A stretch of DNA of 64,000 bases. Origin: Gadus chalcogrammus. Lineage: Eukaryota; Chordata; Actinopteri; Gadiformes; Gadidae. The notes beneath the pieces were generated by a model. It was not told the DNA's origin. It saw only the letters and a program-made list of their open reading frames with translations, and ran no database searches. The stretch lies in NCBI RefSeq assembly GCF_026213295.1, contig NC_079414.1, positions 10,087,075 through 10,151,074 on the forward strand, written 5' to 3'. Positions 17,801 through 30,627 of the stretch are shown here, in pieces; position 1 is the stretch's first letter; each line of letters starts with the position of its first letter. The translations under genes were made by a program, and so were the position numbers.

Positions 17801-19207
17801 CAGCCCGTCAGCAACAGCCACGTCCTGTCCCTCATCGCCAGCGAGGAGCACGGCGCCGAGGAGATCGCCGCGGCAACCGGGGGTCGGCGGTCGGGGGAGC
17901 CCGACGCGATCACGGGCGGCCGGGCGAACCCGTCGATGATCAAAACGGGAAGAGAGAAAGAGAGCAAGGGCATCGTTTACGTCCCCGTGAACAGAGATCC
18001 CGTCGGGGCGCAACCGCAGCTGAGCAAGACCTACTGTAAGAAGAGCGTGCTCCATTTGGACCCCGGCAAGAGGCAGAGTCGGGACCTCCCCCCGGGTGCT
18101 CTGTCCCAGGCCTCCTGCTCCCTCAAAAGCGCCAAGACGCAGGGGGCTCCGCAGTTAGTAAAGATAGCGGTTCCTAAAGACCGGAGGCAGGTAGAGCTGG
18201 TGAGGGCTGCCGACAGCGGTGCCACGGTGACGCCGGCCCACGTAGACCCCGGGAACTACCTGACCATACCCAGGCAAGGGTACACCAGCGAGATCAAACT
18301 GCTGCCCCCACCGCCCAACGCCACGGGCGATTCCCCTGCCGCCCAGCCCCAGACGGTGGGTTCACCCAGCTCCCCGCTGGCCCTGCAGACCACCCAACCC
18401 CACCACGGGGAGTGTTCCTCCGCGTCCATCTTCCACCACCACCACCACCGTCACCACTCCCCGGCACCGCCAGCCCCAGGGCCGCCTCAGCCCCATCTGC
18501 CCCGCCCCTCTCCCTCCGCCTCCCCCCCGTCCCCCTCCCGCGGCGGCGGCGGCGACGCCGAGCGGCCCCCCGCCCCGCAGACCCAGCGCAAGATGCTGCT
18601 GGACCTGACCACGGGCTTCTACTACCTGGTGGACACGCCCCTGCAGCCCGCCACCAAGCGGCTGTTCGACCCGGAGACGGGCCACTACGTGGACGTGCCC
18701 ATGTCCCACACCCCCGTCACACCCATCCCCCTGTCACCACTGACGCTCAGCCCCGGGGTCTACACCCCCACATACATGATGTACCCGGGGCCCATCCCCC
18801 CCTCGCCCGCCCACGCCGACACCCCCGGCCTCCCGGAGGCGGGCCACACCGGCGGCCCGTCGATCCCGCCCACGCCGTCCTCGTCATCATCGTCCCGCCT
18901 GAAGCCCGGCCGGCAGCAGGAAGCGGGGGGAGCTGAGAGTCCGTATTACAGCGCCACCGGGGAGGCCACAGACGAGCATGTGCCCCCCCCCACGCACGTT
19001 AACGTGCCCAACCCCAGTCGCACGCACCTGCCCACGCTTCGACTTCCCGGGCCGGCGTCGGCGATGGCGGGACGTGGCGGCGGCCGGGGCGGCGCCCAGA
19101 GGAAGCCAGTTATCAGCATCACAAGTCAACAACAACAGGGCCCCAGAATCATCGCCCCGCCCTCCTTCGACGGGACCACCATGAGCTTCGTGGTGGAGCA
19201 CCGGTGA
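14837..19207 (+). CDS. c4orf54: C4orf54-like protein with DUF4585 domain, single large coding exon
   Basis: An uninterrupted 1456-codon frame, the only plus-strand gene here. The start CAGATGG has purines at key Kozak positions. The first 500 residues are acidic and low-complexity. A conserved block SSHLKNVISKKMQFEND sits near residue 550. EKLQAAVKTMEQLYVFDRNE lies near residue 960. A His/Pro-rich stretch near residue 1200 precedes the diagnostic DUF4585 block at about 1250-1320 (KMLLDLTTGFYYLVDTPLQP, LFDPETGHYVDVPM, PLSPLTLSPGVYTPTYMMYP). DUF4585 is shared by C4orf54, PROB1 and CEFIP. Adjacency to mttp, as in human, favours C4orf54. No signal peptide or membrane segment is seen, and function is unknown to me. 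The 3' half is strikingly GC- and C-rich compared with its flanks. The final codons CAC CGG TGA overlap a possible GTGAGG donor, so a few terminal residues could differ. Confidence 0.85.
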   Translation: MDAVEKTLTYRDDTVLYGKRLPTDQGKYPPKTQTDEPNYVDLVDMKSDGTKPVKGTFPGEADQPDFIQRDISALAPNDFPGKGVCDCKVNAEDFPGEYFQDRWFDMTVTDEVAEEARLLGGNGPDTNTEPGGTALPRNEHDPRAGSESICSRSDDMEYTDMYLNSKTESDHDDESEGLSEPHEPEQVEDESHYITTHEIQLTELDHDVDYDHHGRGDCEDDNLVYTFVDYALFESDETQGDSGCMGIKNKTMLNITHEYKGAAADAGRESDSDNSSDESVFKNECVNTHQERLIHLSIKPAARTTEDSSDNFSANGNACGHVQPAPYRGRFLTNINPRGCDFIPAPGRQHLATKLRWKDVNSSGASSSISELDDADKEVRNLTSKTFRSLACPYFDAINMSTSSESSMSEYGLGLNKWSAFVNLNHGNISQHTERGVFARKSSSAMFALNNAADSKTKESNPKTPQTKFDAANKNEARSKQPSSSSNITQAEQPQRGDVFTLTETINFQVEAELPESTRQSKCSKGVHGSSRTKEGVAKGNTQKRATFASSHLKNVISKKMQFENDRQLEMGDLASRSPCSQCREQEHSQGRGLHRQSSESGSEFTVNSLDEIGYEGMRPHSCETREDEKKTHFPERGCIENLDPLETHKAGLNHSQCSAFTLLRGEVEAQKAPQGAHDTAPATAPTEKEAPDGSGVGNKLSHLFVPSSLRLSKEKDSEERDPPGAAAQSGREPVVYRKEEDERVAKPPEIKIRLRAAKENKGHMLNIANLLTPEISNTVKTLKTAGYSRLQVLSAPDRMPHFTVRDVRENKCKFQAPIYHVRDVRKLVKSSYGFVTADNADNRCPASAPAAAAEGSDDTGKRNSIKHVSPSPIFIKCNSVKTNSDGKPDPATAEPSPPKPPEASRFSPRGEGSSSHWAAYKGTPAAAKPPHLDPPRQDRQTGDGGERKNDPKVPNQAALEKLQAAVKTMEQLYVFDRNEWKRKGHAPQPVSNSHVLSLIASEEHGAEEIAAATGGRRSGEPDAITGGRANPSMIKTGREKESKGIVYVPVNRDPVGAQPQLSKTYCKKSVLHLDPGKRQSRDLPPGALSQASCSLKSAKTQGAPQLVKIAVPKDRRQVELVRAADSGATVTPAHVDPGNYLTIPRQGYTSEIKLLPPPPNATGDSPAAQPQTVGSPSSPLALQTTQPHHGECSSASIFHHHHHRHHSPAPPAPGPPQPHLPRPSPSASPPSPSRGGGGDAERPPAPQTQRKMLLDLTTGFYYLVDTPLQPATKRLFDPETGHYVDVPMSHTPVTPIPLSPLTLSPGVYTPTYMMYPGPIPPSPAHADTPGLPEAGHTGGPSIPPTPSSSSSSRLKPGRQQEAGGAESPYYSATGEATDEHVPPPTHVNVPNPSRTHLPTLRLPGPASAMAGRGGGRGGAQRKPVISITSQQQQGPRIIAPPSFDGTTMSFVVEHR

Positions 19208-19664
19208 GGCTGCCAGAGAACACATGTGAGTCCCCCTTAATGTGTAATGAATGCAGCTAACTCTATGGATTAATGTGTAACGTACAAAGTGTGACAGGAG
19301 CAGCACCACCTCTCCGCTGCCTATATTGTTGTGAAGGCGGCCTAAAGTAAAACACCGCCATCACACACAGTGTCCTGTCTGCGCGTAACCTTGAGACAAT
19401 TGTGAGTGTATAGTCTATGCCATTGTAATGCACCCTCCTCCTGACTGAGGCTTACAGACTGAGACGTAATTACCTCGGGGCTAGGTCACATAGATCATAT
19501 CAGCTCAGATGATTGGCCCGCTCACTTTGTGGTCCATGTTTGGAAGAGACTCTGTAGAGGCGAGCCGAGAGGGGAGAGGGAAGGATGGGGGCCAAGCTAG
19601 GTGATGCTAGTGTCAGTAGCCAGCTATGTCTGTTGGAGACTTTTGGGGGGATTGGGTGGTGTGT

Positions 19665-19692
19665 CTGTGTCTGTGTGTGTGAGAGATTGGGT

Positions 19693-19731
<39 letters not shown>

Positions 19732-19755
19732 GTGTTAGTGTGTGTGTGTGTGCAT

Positions 19756-19793
<38 letters not shown>

Positions 19794-19839
19794 GCGTGTG
19801 CGTGTGCGTGTGCGTGTGCGTGTGCGTGTGCGTGTGCGT

Positions 19840-19872
<33 letters not shown>

Positions 19873-19879
19873 CGTGTTA
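19665..19879. repeat. Compound (TG)n and (TGTGCG)n array
   Basis: TG repeats flank about eleven GTGTGC hexamers at roughly 19787-19853. Alternating purine-pyrimidine sequence with CG steps favours Z-DNA. Confidence 0.95.
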
Positions 19880-20589
19880 GGAGGGATGTAGGTGTTAATA
19901 GACATACAGCATGTTCATGACAGGTAACCTGACTCTGTTGAACTTTGGCGTGGCTTGCTGGGGAGATAGTATTTTCAAGCATGTCCAGAAGCTGGTCAGT
20001 TTGGTTCCCTTTTCTCCTCGTACACACCATGGGGCTATTTGGATAGAGGTGTGGGACCAGTTTTTTTGCGTGGTTTATTCATGGTATTCAAGTCTCTCAT
20101 AGCTTAAGTGTTGAGAGCGGAGGTTGAGTCCTTGATCATGGAGGTTGTGTGTCAGAATGTGTGTTGCCTGAGTTAAGACCTCTGGCAGTTTTTCTTTCAA
20201 TCAAATGTCAATCTTTCAGTCCGTCTGGTTGGAAAATAGATTTAGATAGAATTGAAGAAGAGTATATTTATCTAAAATGAACAGTTTCATATTTTATATA
20301 TTTTTTTTTTTACAGTACAATTAAATGACTATATCCATTTTAATTATGACCAATATTTCAGACACCAACATGGATTTTACATTAAATTACAAATTATGTT
20401 TTGATTGTACAATAATAATTGGGCGGTTAGCAGTGTCATTAGCAGGAGTAGCAGATAGCCAGACAGAAAAATAAAATATTGTTATTAACACAGAAATATC
20501 CAATTTTAATTTCTTGGAAAGAAGGTAGTCCTATTTAAAAAAAAAAAAAAGTTTCAATTTGATCTCACATTTGAGTGGTCAGTAGTTAA

Positions 20590-21092
20590 TGAGCATGTTC
20601 TTATGTATGAATGCATGTATGTTTGTATGTTTGCATATTCTGATGTTTGTTTATAATACATACAAATATGTATGTATGTTTGTATGTTTGTTTGTATGTT
20701 TGTATGTATGTTTGTATGTACTGTATATTTGTGTATGTTCATATGTTTGTATGTATGTTTATATCTTTGTATGTATGTTTGTAGTATGTACTGTATGTAT
20801 GTTTGTACGCCTGTATGTATGTTTTTATGTATGTTTGTATGTAATGTATGTATGTTTTCATGTATGTTTGTATGTATGGTTGAGATGTTTGTATATATGT
20901 TTATAAGTTTGTATGTTTGCATGTATGTTTGTATGTACTGTATGTATGTTTGTATGTATGTTTGTATGTGTGTTTGTATGTACTGCGGTATATTTGTTTG
21001 TATGTTTTATGTATGTTTTATGTATGTTTGTATGTACTGTATGTATGTTTGAATGTTTGTTTCTATGTTTGTATATATGTTTATATGTTCGA
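20590..21092. repeat. Degenerate TGTA/TGTT tetranucleotide array, about 500 bp
   Basis: Repeated TATGTATGTTTG motifs with ACTG and TATA interruptions. Open frames on both strands are repeat artefacts (Tyr-Val-Cys and Asn-Ile-His-Thr). Confidence 0.92.
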
Positions 21093-21307
21093 AACAACCA
21101 TTCTCCTTATTGCCTTCCCTCTTGGTGCGTGTTTTGCGGAGGACCCAAGATTGAGTCGAATGGGAAGTTGTTTGGATGAGTAGTTCTCGAGAAAGCAGCT
21201 TAAGAGGCCAAGCAATCGGCCCGTTCAGAACAGCATCAATCTGATCGGGCATTGCACTAGTAGGCTATTATTAATGATGCAAGAAGAGATTTTGAAATAT
21301 TTTTCAC

Positions 21308-21368
21308 TGCCACAAATAGGACGAAGATGATCTTTGAATGAATGTTAATCTTCATCCTATTTGTGGCA
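21308..21368. repeat. Inverted repeat, 21-bp arms
   Basis: Positions 21308-21328 pair with 21348-21368 at 20 of 21 positions, around a 19-base loop. No transcript is evident. Confidence 0.85.
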
Positions 21369-21520
21369 ATACAAAAAAACACCTGCATACAATAGATACA
21401 GCCACCCACCCACTCACAGCCACAGTGTCAGGAGGGAGCAACTGTCCTGGGAGGGGTCCGTGTCAGCTGAGAGAGGCTGAGGCAGGCCTAAACATAGGGA
21501 CTGGTAGTAGTGTAAAGGGG

Positions 21521-21965
<445 letters not shown>

Positions 21966-22134
21966 AGGAGAATAGAGAAGGAGGGAAGGAAGAACAGTAA
22001 AGAAAGTGAGGAATTGTCTTTGCACAGATGGATGTGTGAGTCTGCATTCGTTTTTGCGCTGAAGGAACGAGTATGTGAAACGTAAAACCCTGTGGGTGCA
22101 TACATACGTTTGTATGTGTGGGTGTTCGTCTATC

Positions 22135-22135
<1 letters not shown>

Positions 22136-22200
<65 letters not shown>
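22136..22200. repeat. (TG)n microsatellite
   Basis: About 32 TG units, following TATCTGTC-like sequence. Confidence 0.95.
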
Positions 22201-22201
<1 letters not shown>

Positions 22202-24310
22202 CTACGTGCGTTGCGTCTGTGTGCGTGAGTGTCAATCCGTTGGGGCTCTACTGTCTGTTGACTTAGCCGGGGCCGGCCCTGTGGGCGGAGCCTCGGCAGG
22301 TGGGCGTGGCCAGGAGCGGTGATGCTCACGCAGGGAAAGGTCAGGCGATGGGAAGGTATTTGTTGTGCTGATGCCGGGCGAGGACAGCTGCTGCCAGGGA
22401 TCAGTGCTGCTGCTGCTCGGGCTCGGGGGCCGGCCTGGAAGGCGGGGAGGGGGTGGGCAACTTTTTATAGCCCCCCCCTCCTGCCCCCACCACCCCCTCG
22501 GGTTCTTCGTGGAGTTGGGGGTTTGGGGGGGGGGGGGGCCCACACGGGCCATTCCCTTGTGTTGGGTCTGTGGTTGTGTTGAGACGGTGGGACGGTTGCT
22601 GTTTGGTACTGAGGTGACAGAAGGGGGAGCTTCACTGGATTACCTTGATGTATACTGATTGTCTTTATGTCGCTTGGGTTTGATTTAGTGCAAACCTGAA
22701 TATTATTAACTCATTATTCAATTTGGAAATGTGCTGTGTTGTTTTGTTTTCCCACCACATAAAAACTGAATTTGTGTATGAACTTGTTATTTAACAACCA
22801 CAACGGTTTTGTGTCATAATATATCTGTATATACAGTATACTGTATATAAATAAGACCTCAATTAAGTGTTTCATCCATCGTCCCCCAACCACGTATCAA
22901 CCAGCTATGTTTTGATTGGTTGTGGGTATGAAACTGAATTTCAGGATCATTTTGTAACACGACTTTACTATTCATTAAATTGTAATGAAGTATTCAACCA
23001 GCCAACATTTGTGTCCTCTGCACTGCATCAGTGTCATGTTGTAAAGCTAGCACTGCTGCATCCCTCAAGTGTGTCAGCCCCACTTTGACCTTGACCAGAA
23101 GGGGTTGTTTCCACTCCTTTCTGCATTTAGCACTCACAAACTCCTGCTGTAGCCCTCAGGAAACCCAACGTGGCCTTGAGTCAAGTGTAAGGCCTACAGA
23201 CAGAGCCCGCAGTATGATGAGGGTCTATTCGTAATGCAGTGTCACCACCAACACCAAGCTTTTTCATGTTGATAATAGTGCAAATGTGAGGGCTTTCATC
23301 AGTGGGCCATTGGCTCAGTCATCACCGTGTCACCTCTGTGGGCGATAGAAAGAGACCAAACAGAATTTACTTGCATGACAATCAATGCGGCATCTAGCCT
23401 GTCGCAACCTACTCGCGTAAATGAGGCTGCGCTGTTATGCCATACATTCCTCATGTGTTATTCATCTATGGGCATTCATAAACAGGAACTCAATGTGTCC
23501 ACTGCTACTCATTATGTGCTCATTGCTATGATGGCGACTGACGGAATGACTCCGTAATACACTAGTGAGTCAGCAGTCCGTGGGAACAATGCTGAAGAAG
23601 TAATGTGATCCCTCACCAGGGTTAAAGGTCACATCATCACATTCATCTCATTAGTCATAATGCCCTGTAGGTCAACAATGCAGTGATTTAATCAAAGTGT
23701 GTATGTGGGGCTATGGCACACTTACAGCATCGTTTAGGAAAAGGCTATATTAGCAGAAATGTATGTGGTGTGTAAATAATAATAGTATATCTAAAAGCTT
23801 TAAATGACATTTTACAAAGTGCTTTACAAAGAATAAAAAAACTTAAAAACACAGACACAGAATAAAGAAATAAATACAACAGCATACATACACTGAGATG
23901 ACATTAAAAGCAGACCACAGATTTAAAGGCAGAAAATGTGAGCCTGAACTCACTTTTAAGGTCTATAAAATGCCTTTTTATGTTTCCCCTTTAACAAAGA
24001 TTTTCTCATTCTTTCTTTACAGTTTCGGACGTCTCCTCTGAAAAAAAGAAAAGACTGTTCATTTGGCGTCCATTCAACCAACCGCCAATCAGAACGCCAA
24101 CCTCCAAGTCATGTTATCAGACCGCCCCCCCCCTCCCCCTCTCATCAACCATACCGCCTCTTCAACCTCTAACGTCCCCATGCTCTGTGTCCCCCCCCAC
24201 TGCATTCTGTAGGGTAAGGTTATAATAGGCCGCCCCTCTCTGTGTGTCCTGCTATATAGAAGCTGCTTGGTCGAGTTTTCTACTCAGCTGTTCGTCTCTC
24301 ACCTAGCCGT

Positions 24311-24344
24311 ACACACACACACACACACACACAGACACACACAC

Positions 24345-24432
<88 letters not shown>
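24311..24432. repeat. (CA)n microsatellite
   Basis: About 60 units with GACA and CGCA interruptions near 24332-24350. It lies inside the candidate 3' exon. Confidence 0.96.
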
Positions 24433-24437
<5 letters not shown>

Positions 24438-25198
24438 GACACTGTTGGGTCACCGTGCGATGTCAGTTCAAAAGGAAACAAAGGGACCACTTGTCTGCAT
24501 TGCACAATTATTTTGTATTTTGTACATTTCAAGAACAGAAAGATGAGCGTGCCAAAGCGACGTCGCGGTGTGTCCTGTATTAAACCGGCGTGACGTCCTT
24601 CCTCCAATTACCTTTATGTTGGCCATCAAGGGCCGAAGCACGTTCCTACTTTCTACTTGAAGTACACGCACACCCCTTGGTATTCTGTGTCATGAAAAAA
24701 AGCTGCTAATACCTGCACCACTGGACGTGATGAACATGTGATGTTGGACGCACCGTCCCCCTGACGCCCACAACTGTTATTGTTGTTATGGCGATGAGAG
24801 AAGAAGAAGAAGAAGACAGCGAAGGATCGCACTCAGGCGTGTTGCCGTGGCCACACAGAGCTGGGACTCTTGCTGAGAGACGTTCTCATATGCGTATATG
24901 TATCTATATAGATCTATATGTATATATATATGTATATCAGTAATGCTCAACGTGTTTTGAGCCGGCCTGTGGCAAAGACATGGAGGGGACGGCCTCCTCT
25001 ATTGGCGTGCTGCAGTGCTTGATCCCGACGAAGCGGCCGCGAGGTGTGCTGTCTGTGTGAATGTGTGAAGGTGTTTGTAGTTGGAAGAGTTATGCATGGC
25101 ATTCTGGCACGTACACATGCAAATACACAGGGGAGTCGCGTTACCCCGCTGGAGAAAGGAGCCACGCAGTATCAAACGCAAGGAGAGATGAGTGTATC

Positions 25199-25326
<128 letters not shown>

Positions 25327-25500
25327 TCTCTAAATGTACAATGTGTTAACATGCGTTAGGTCATTGAACCTTTTAATCTTTACGATCTATCCATTGACAA
25401 TCGTATTGTCTGTAGGTTTCAAGCAAGTCGAAGCACGCTAAAATTATCAACTGTTATAAATTCTGATGCCGTTTTGTAAATAAACGACTTGTGTAGAAGC

Positions 25501-27969
<2,469 letters not shown>

Positions 27970-28674
27970 TTTATTGCCAGCCATTTACAAATCTAACAAA
28001 CCAATCTCAAGACAAAGAGTTCAAGAAATAGTTGCAATATGTCTTCAATTTAATATATTTATCACATATTAGACATATTTAAGTGTTGATAGATGATCAT
28101 CCATTACAATAGCTGTTGATTTTTTAATTCTACCAATTACTGTGCCACCATTACGATTAGTTAGTCCTTCAAACATTACACACAATTATTTCGGCAGATT
28201 CTTTGATTTTTTTGTCGTATGAAGAAGGATGTCGACGCGGTTTTCAACAAGCCAACATGGGATATTTACATAGCAGGGGGGGAATTACAGTAGCACTATT
28301 CACAGTATGGGGGTACCAAATAAAATACACACGCTCACACATAAACAACCAGCCATTATAAATAGATGTTCAAAGGGAGCCGGAAAAAGAAAATGCAAAA
28401 ATTCCAGATTTCAAAGCATAACTGCTTGACCCCGCCTTTAATAAAATGCTTTCCGTTTTGTTCCCACTGTGGGGCTGCCGGCTCCGCTGTAAACGACCGC
28501 AGGTGACCAGGTAAACATATTGGCATAGGGAATCTAATCTAATGCAAACCAATCGACTAGTGGTGTTTGGGCTGGCTTAAGTCAAATTAAGAAAAAAATA
28601 ACTTGAAATAAGGAATGTAAACATTGCATTTTCAGAAAACACACACACACACACGCACACGCACACGCACACGC

Positions 28675-28753
<79 letters not shown>

Positions 28754-28896
28754 GTGTCCCTGATCATCGATGAATCTTCATGCGAAAACAAGGAAAGACT
28801 TCCATCTTGGCAACGTTAGCATACGTTAGCACATGTTAGCGTACCTTAGCGTACGTTAGCACGTGTTAGCATACATGGCCATCAGTGCGTGTAGCT
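27970..28896 (-). other. mttp: Candidate mttp 3'UTR
   Basis: Sequence downstream of the mttp stop. A minus-strand AATAAA lies at 27970-27975, and an ATTAAA-type signal lies nearer the stop at about 28438. Which one is used cannot be told from sequence. A CA array (28639-28751) would be included in the longer form. Confidence 0.35.
28639..28751. repeat. (CA)n with (CACACG)n segment
   Basis: About five CACACG hexamers (28653-28682) sit within a CA array. It ends about 145 bases below the mttp stop codon. Confidence 0.95.
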
Positions 28897-30553
28897 CTAC
28901 CAGTCCGAGTCGAACACCTTCTTGCACATGTTGGAGTTCTCCTGGTGAAGGGGGAACTCTGATCCGGGCACCAGCTGCTTCCTGCCCTTACTTGACACAG
29001 AGCTCTTCCCCGACGGGAGGCTCTCGTACTTAGTCAGGTACTCACTAGAAAGAGAACCGAGCACCACGCCGTTAAACTCAAATTTGCAGATTCAGTAACC
29101 AGACCTCAAAATAAAACCCATTGCACAACACCTTGGCTACCGATGAGGTTGCTATGACCTCGTCGTTGGCTGGGGTAAAAGAGGGTGGGGGGTTCATTTT
29201 TTACGATACCTGAAAGGAAAGGTGGTCTTGTCCATCTGGATGCAGACCAGGAAGGGGTAATTGGAGAACTGGACGGTGGTGATGAAATCCAACGAAGCCT
29301 CCGTCTCAAAGCTCACCTCCATCCCCGTTCTGACGAAGTCCATGTCAACAGTCACGTTGCCGGTGACAACCAGAGCACCCCTGTGCGGGATCACAAAAAA
29401 AAAGACACTAAAAGGGGGCTTCTTGGCGTCTGGTACCAGCAGCCACGTGGTCTGTGCGTAAAATAAGAAGAGGGTTATGAATCGCACACTGGATCCCAGC
29501 TCATACCCAAATGTCATCGTCTTTAGAGCCGCCAGTAAAGACATGACTTGGCACGGCGGGGGCTGCGGTTGTGGTCCCTTACGCCTTAGCCGCCAGCCGG
29601 GCTATTATGAGAGTGGCAGAGGAACAACTATGCTGATCTTCTCACCTGCCTCTGTCACTAACACCCCCTTTGCCAGGGCCATGCCGAGGTGAGGCCCCCA
29701 AATATTGGCCCCGGAGCCCTGTGGGCCTACGAGGAACACCAGGCACTATGCTAGTCTAGAAGTCTAGTCTAGTATATTGCTTTAGAAACTGGTGCACTAT
29801 AGAACCTACATAAACTTACATGGGCTTTATGGATGAGACAGTGAAGACCGACCGGGAAGAAGATAGTTGAAAGAAAGAGAGAGAATGACAGCAGGTGGGA
29901 ATCAAACCCTAGGTGCCTGAGATGTATCGTGTGCCAAACCCTCTTGTGTTAGTCCAGTGAAACATAGGGGCTTGTGTGCGGATGTGTGTGTCCTGCAGCG
30001 TTGAGCTGTACATCAGTGGGACAATCCACACACAAGCATAAGAAAAACCTTTGAAACGTGCACCATTTTGTTTTGCAGCTACATAAGAAGACAAGCCACC
30101 ATTGTTGTGCTCCTCATTCAAACTCATTCTGAATGATTCTTACAAGATTTATGTTTATGACCAAGATTTCTCCCCCCTAATAAAATCCCCCTGGTCCATC
30201 ATGAGTTATCTGGGATATATCTGGGCAAGTTTTCTTCAGCAGACTACCAACAAACTTGCTGATTGTCCGAGGTAGTGCTCCCACATCAGGCTAGGAGCGA
30301 ATAGCAACACACAAACACATGCTGGCACATAGGCACACTCAAATGTGTCCAGCAGCCAGTGGAAGAAATTAATCACATACAGAACGCATATAGGCGGACA
30401 GAGGCCTTCATAAACCCTGCATCAACGCAGCGTCTATTTCCAGAAGAGTGACATAGTCAGTCTATCAGAAACAATCCCCCATTAAGTATTAGAGGTTGTG
30501 CGTGTGTGTGTGTGTGTGTGTCTGTGTCTGTGTCTGTGTCTGTGTCTGTGTCT

Positions 30554-30627
<74 letters not shown>

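Noticed and set aside
22232..22658. Overlapping frames in a GC-rich patch
   Set aside because: Caused by G and C homopolymers and lack of stops in GC-rich sequence. No conserved protein motif.
22828..22849. Short perfect AT-rich palindrome (TATATACAGTATACTGTATATA)
   Set aside because: Length and composition make it likely by chance in AT-rich DNA. No repeat context.
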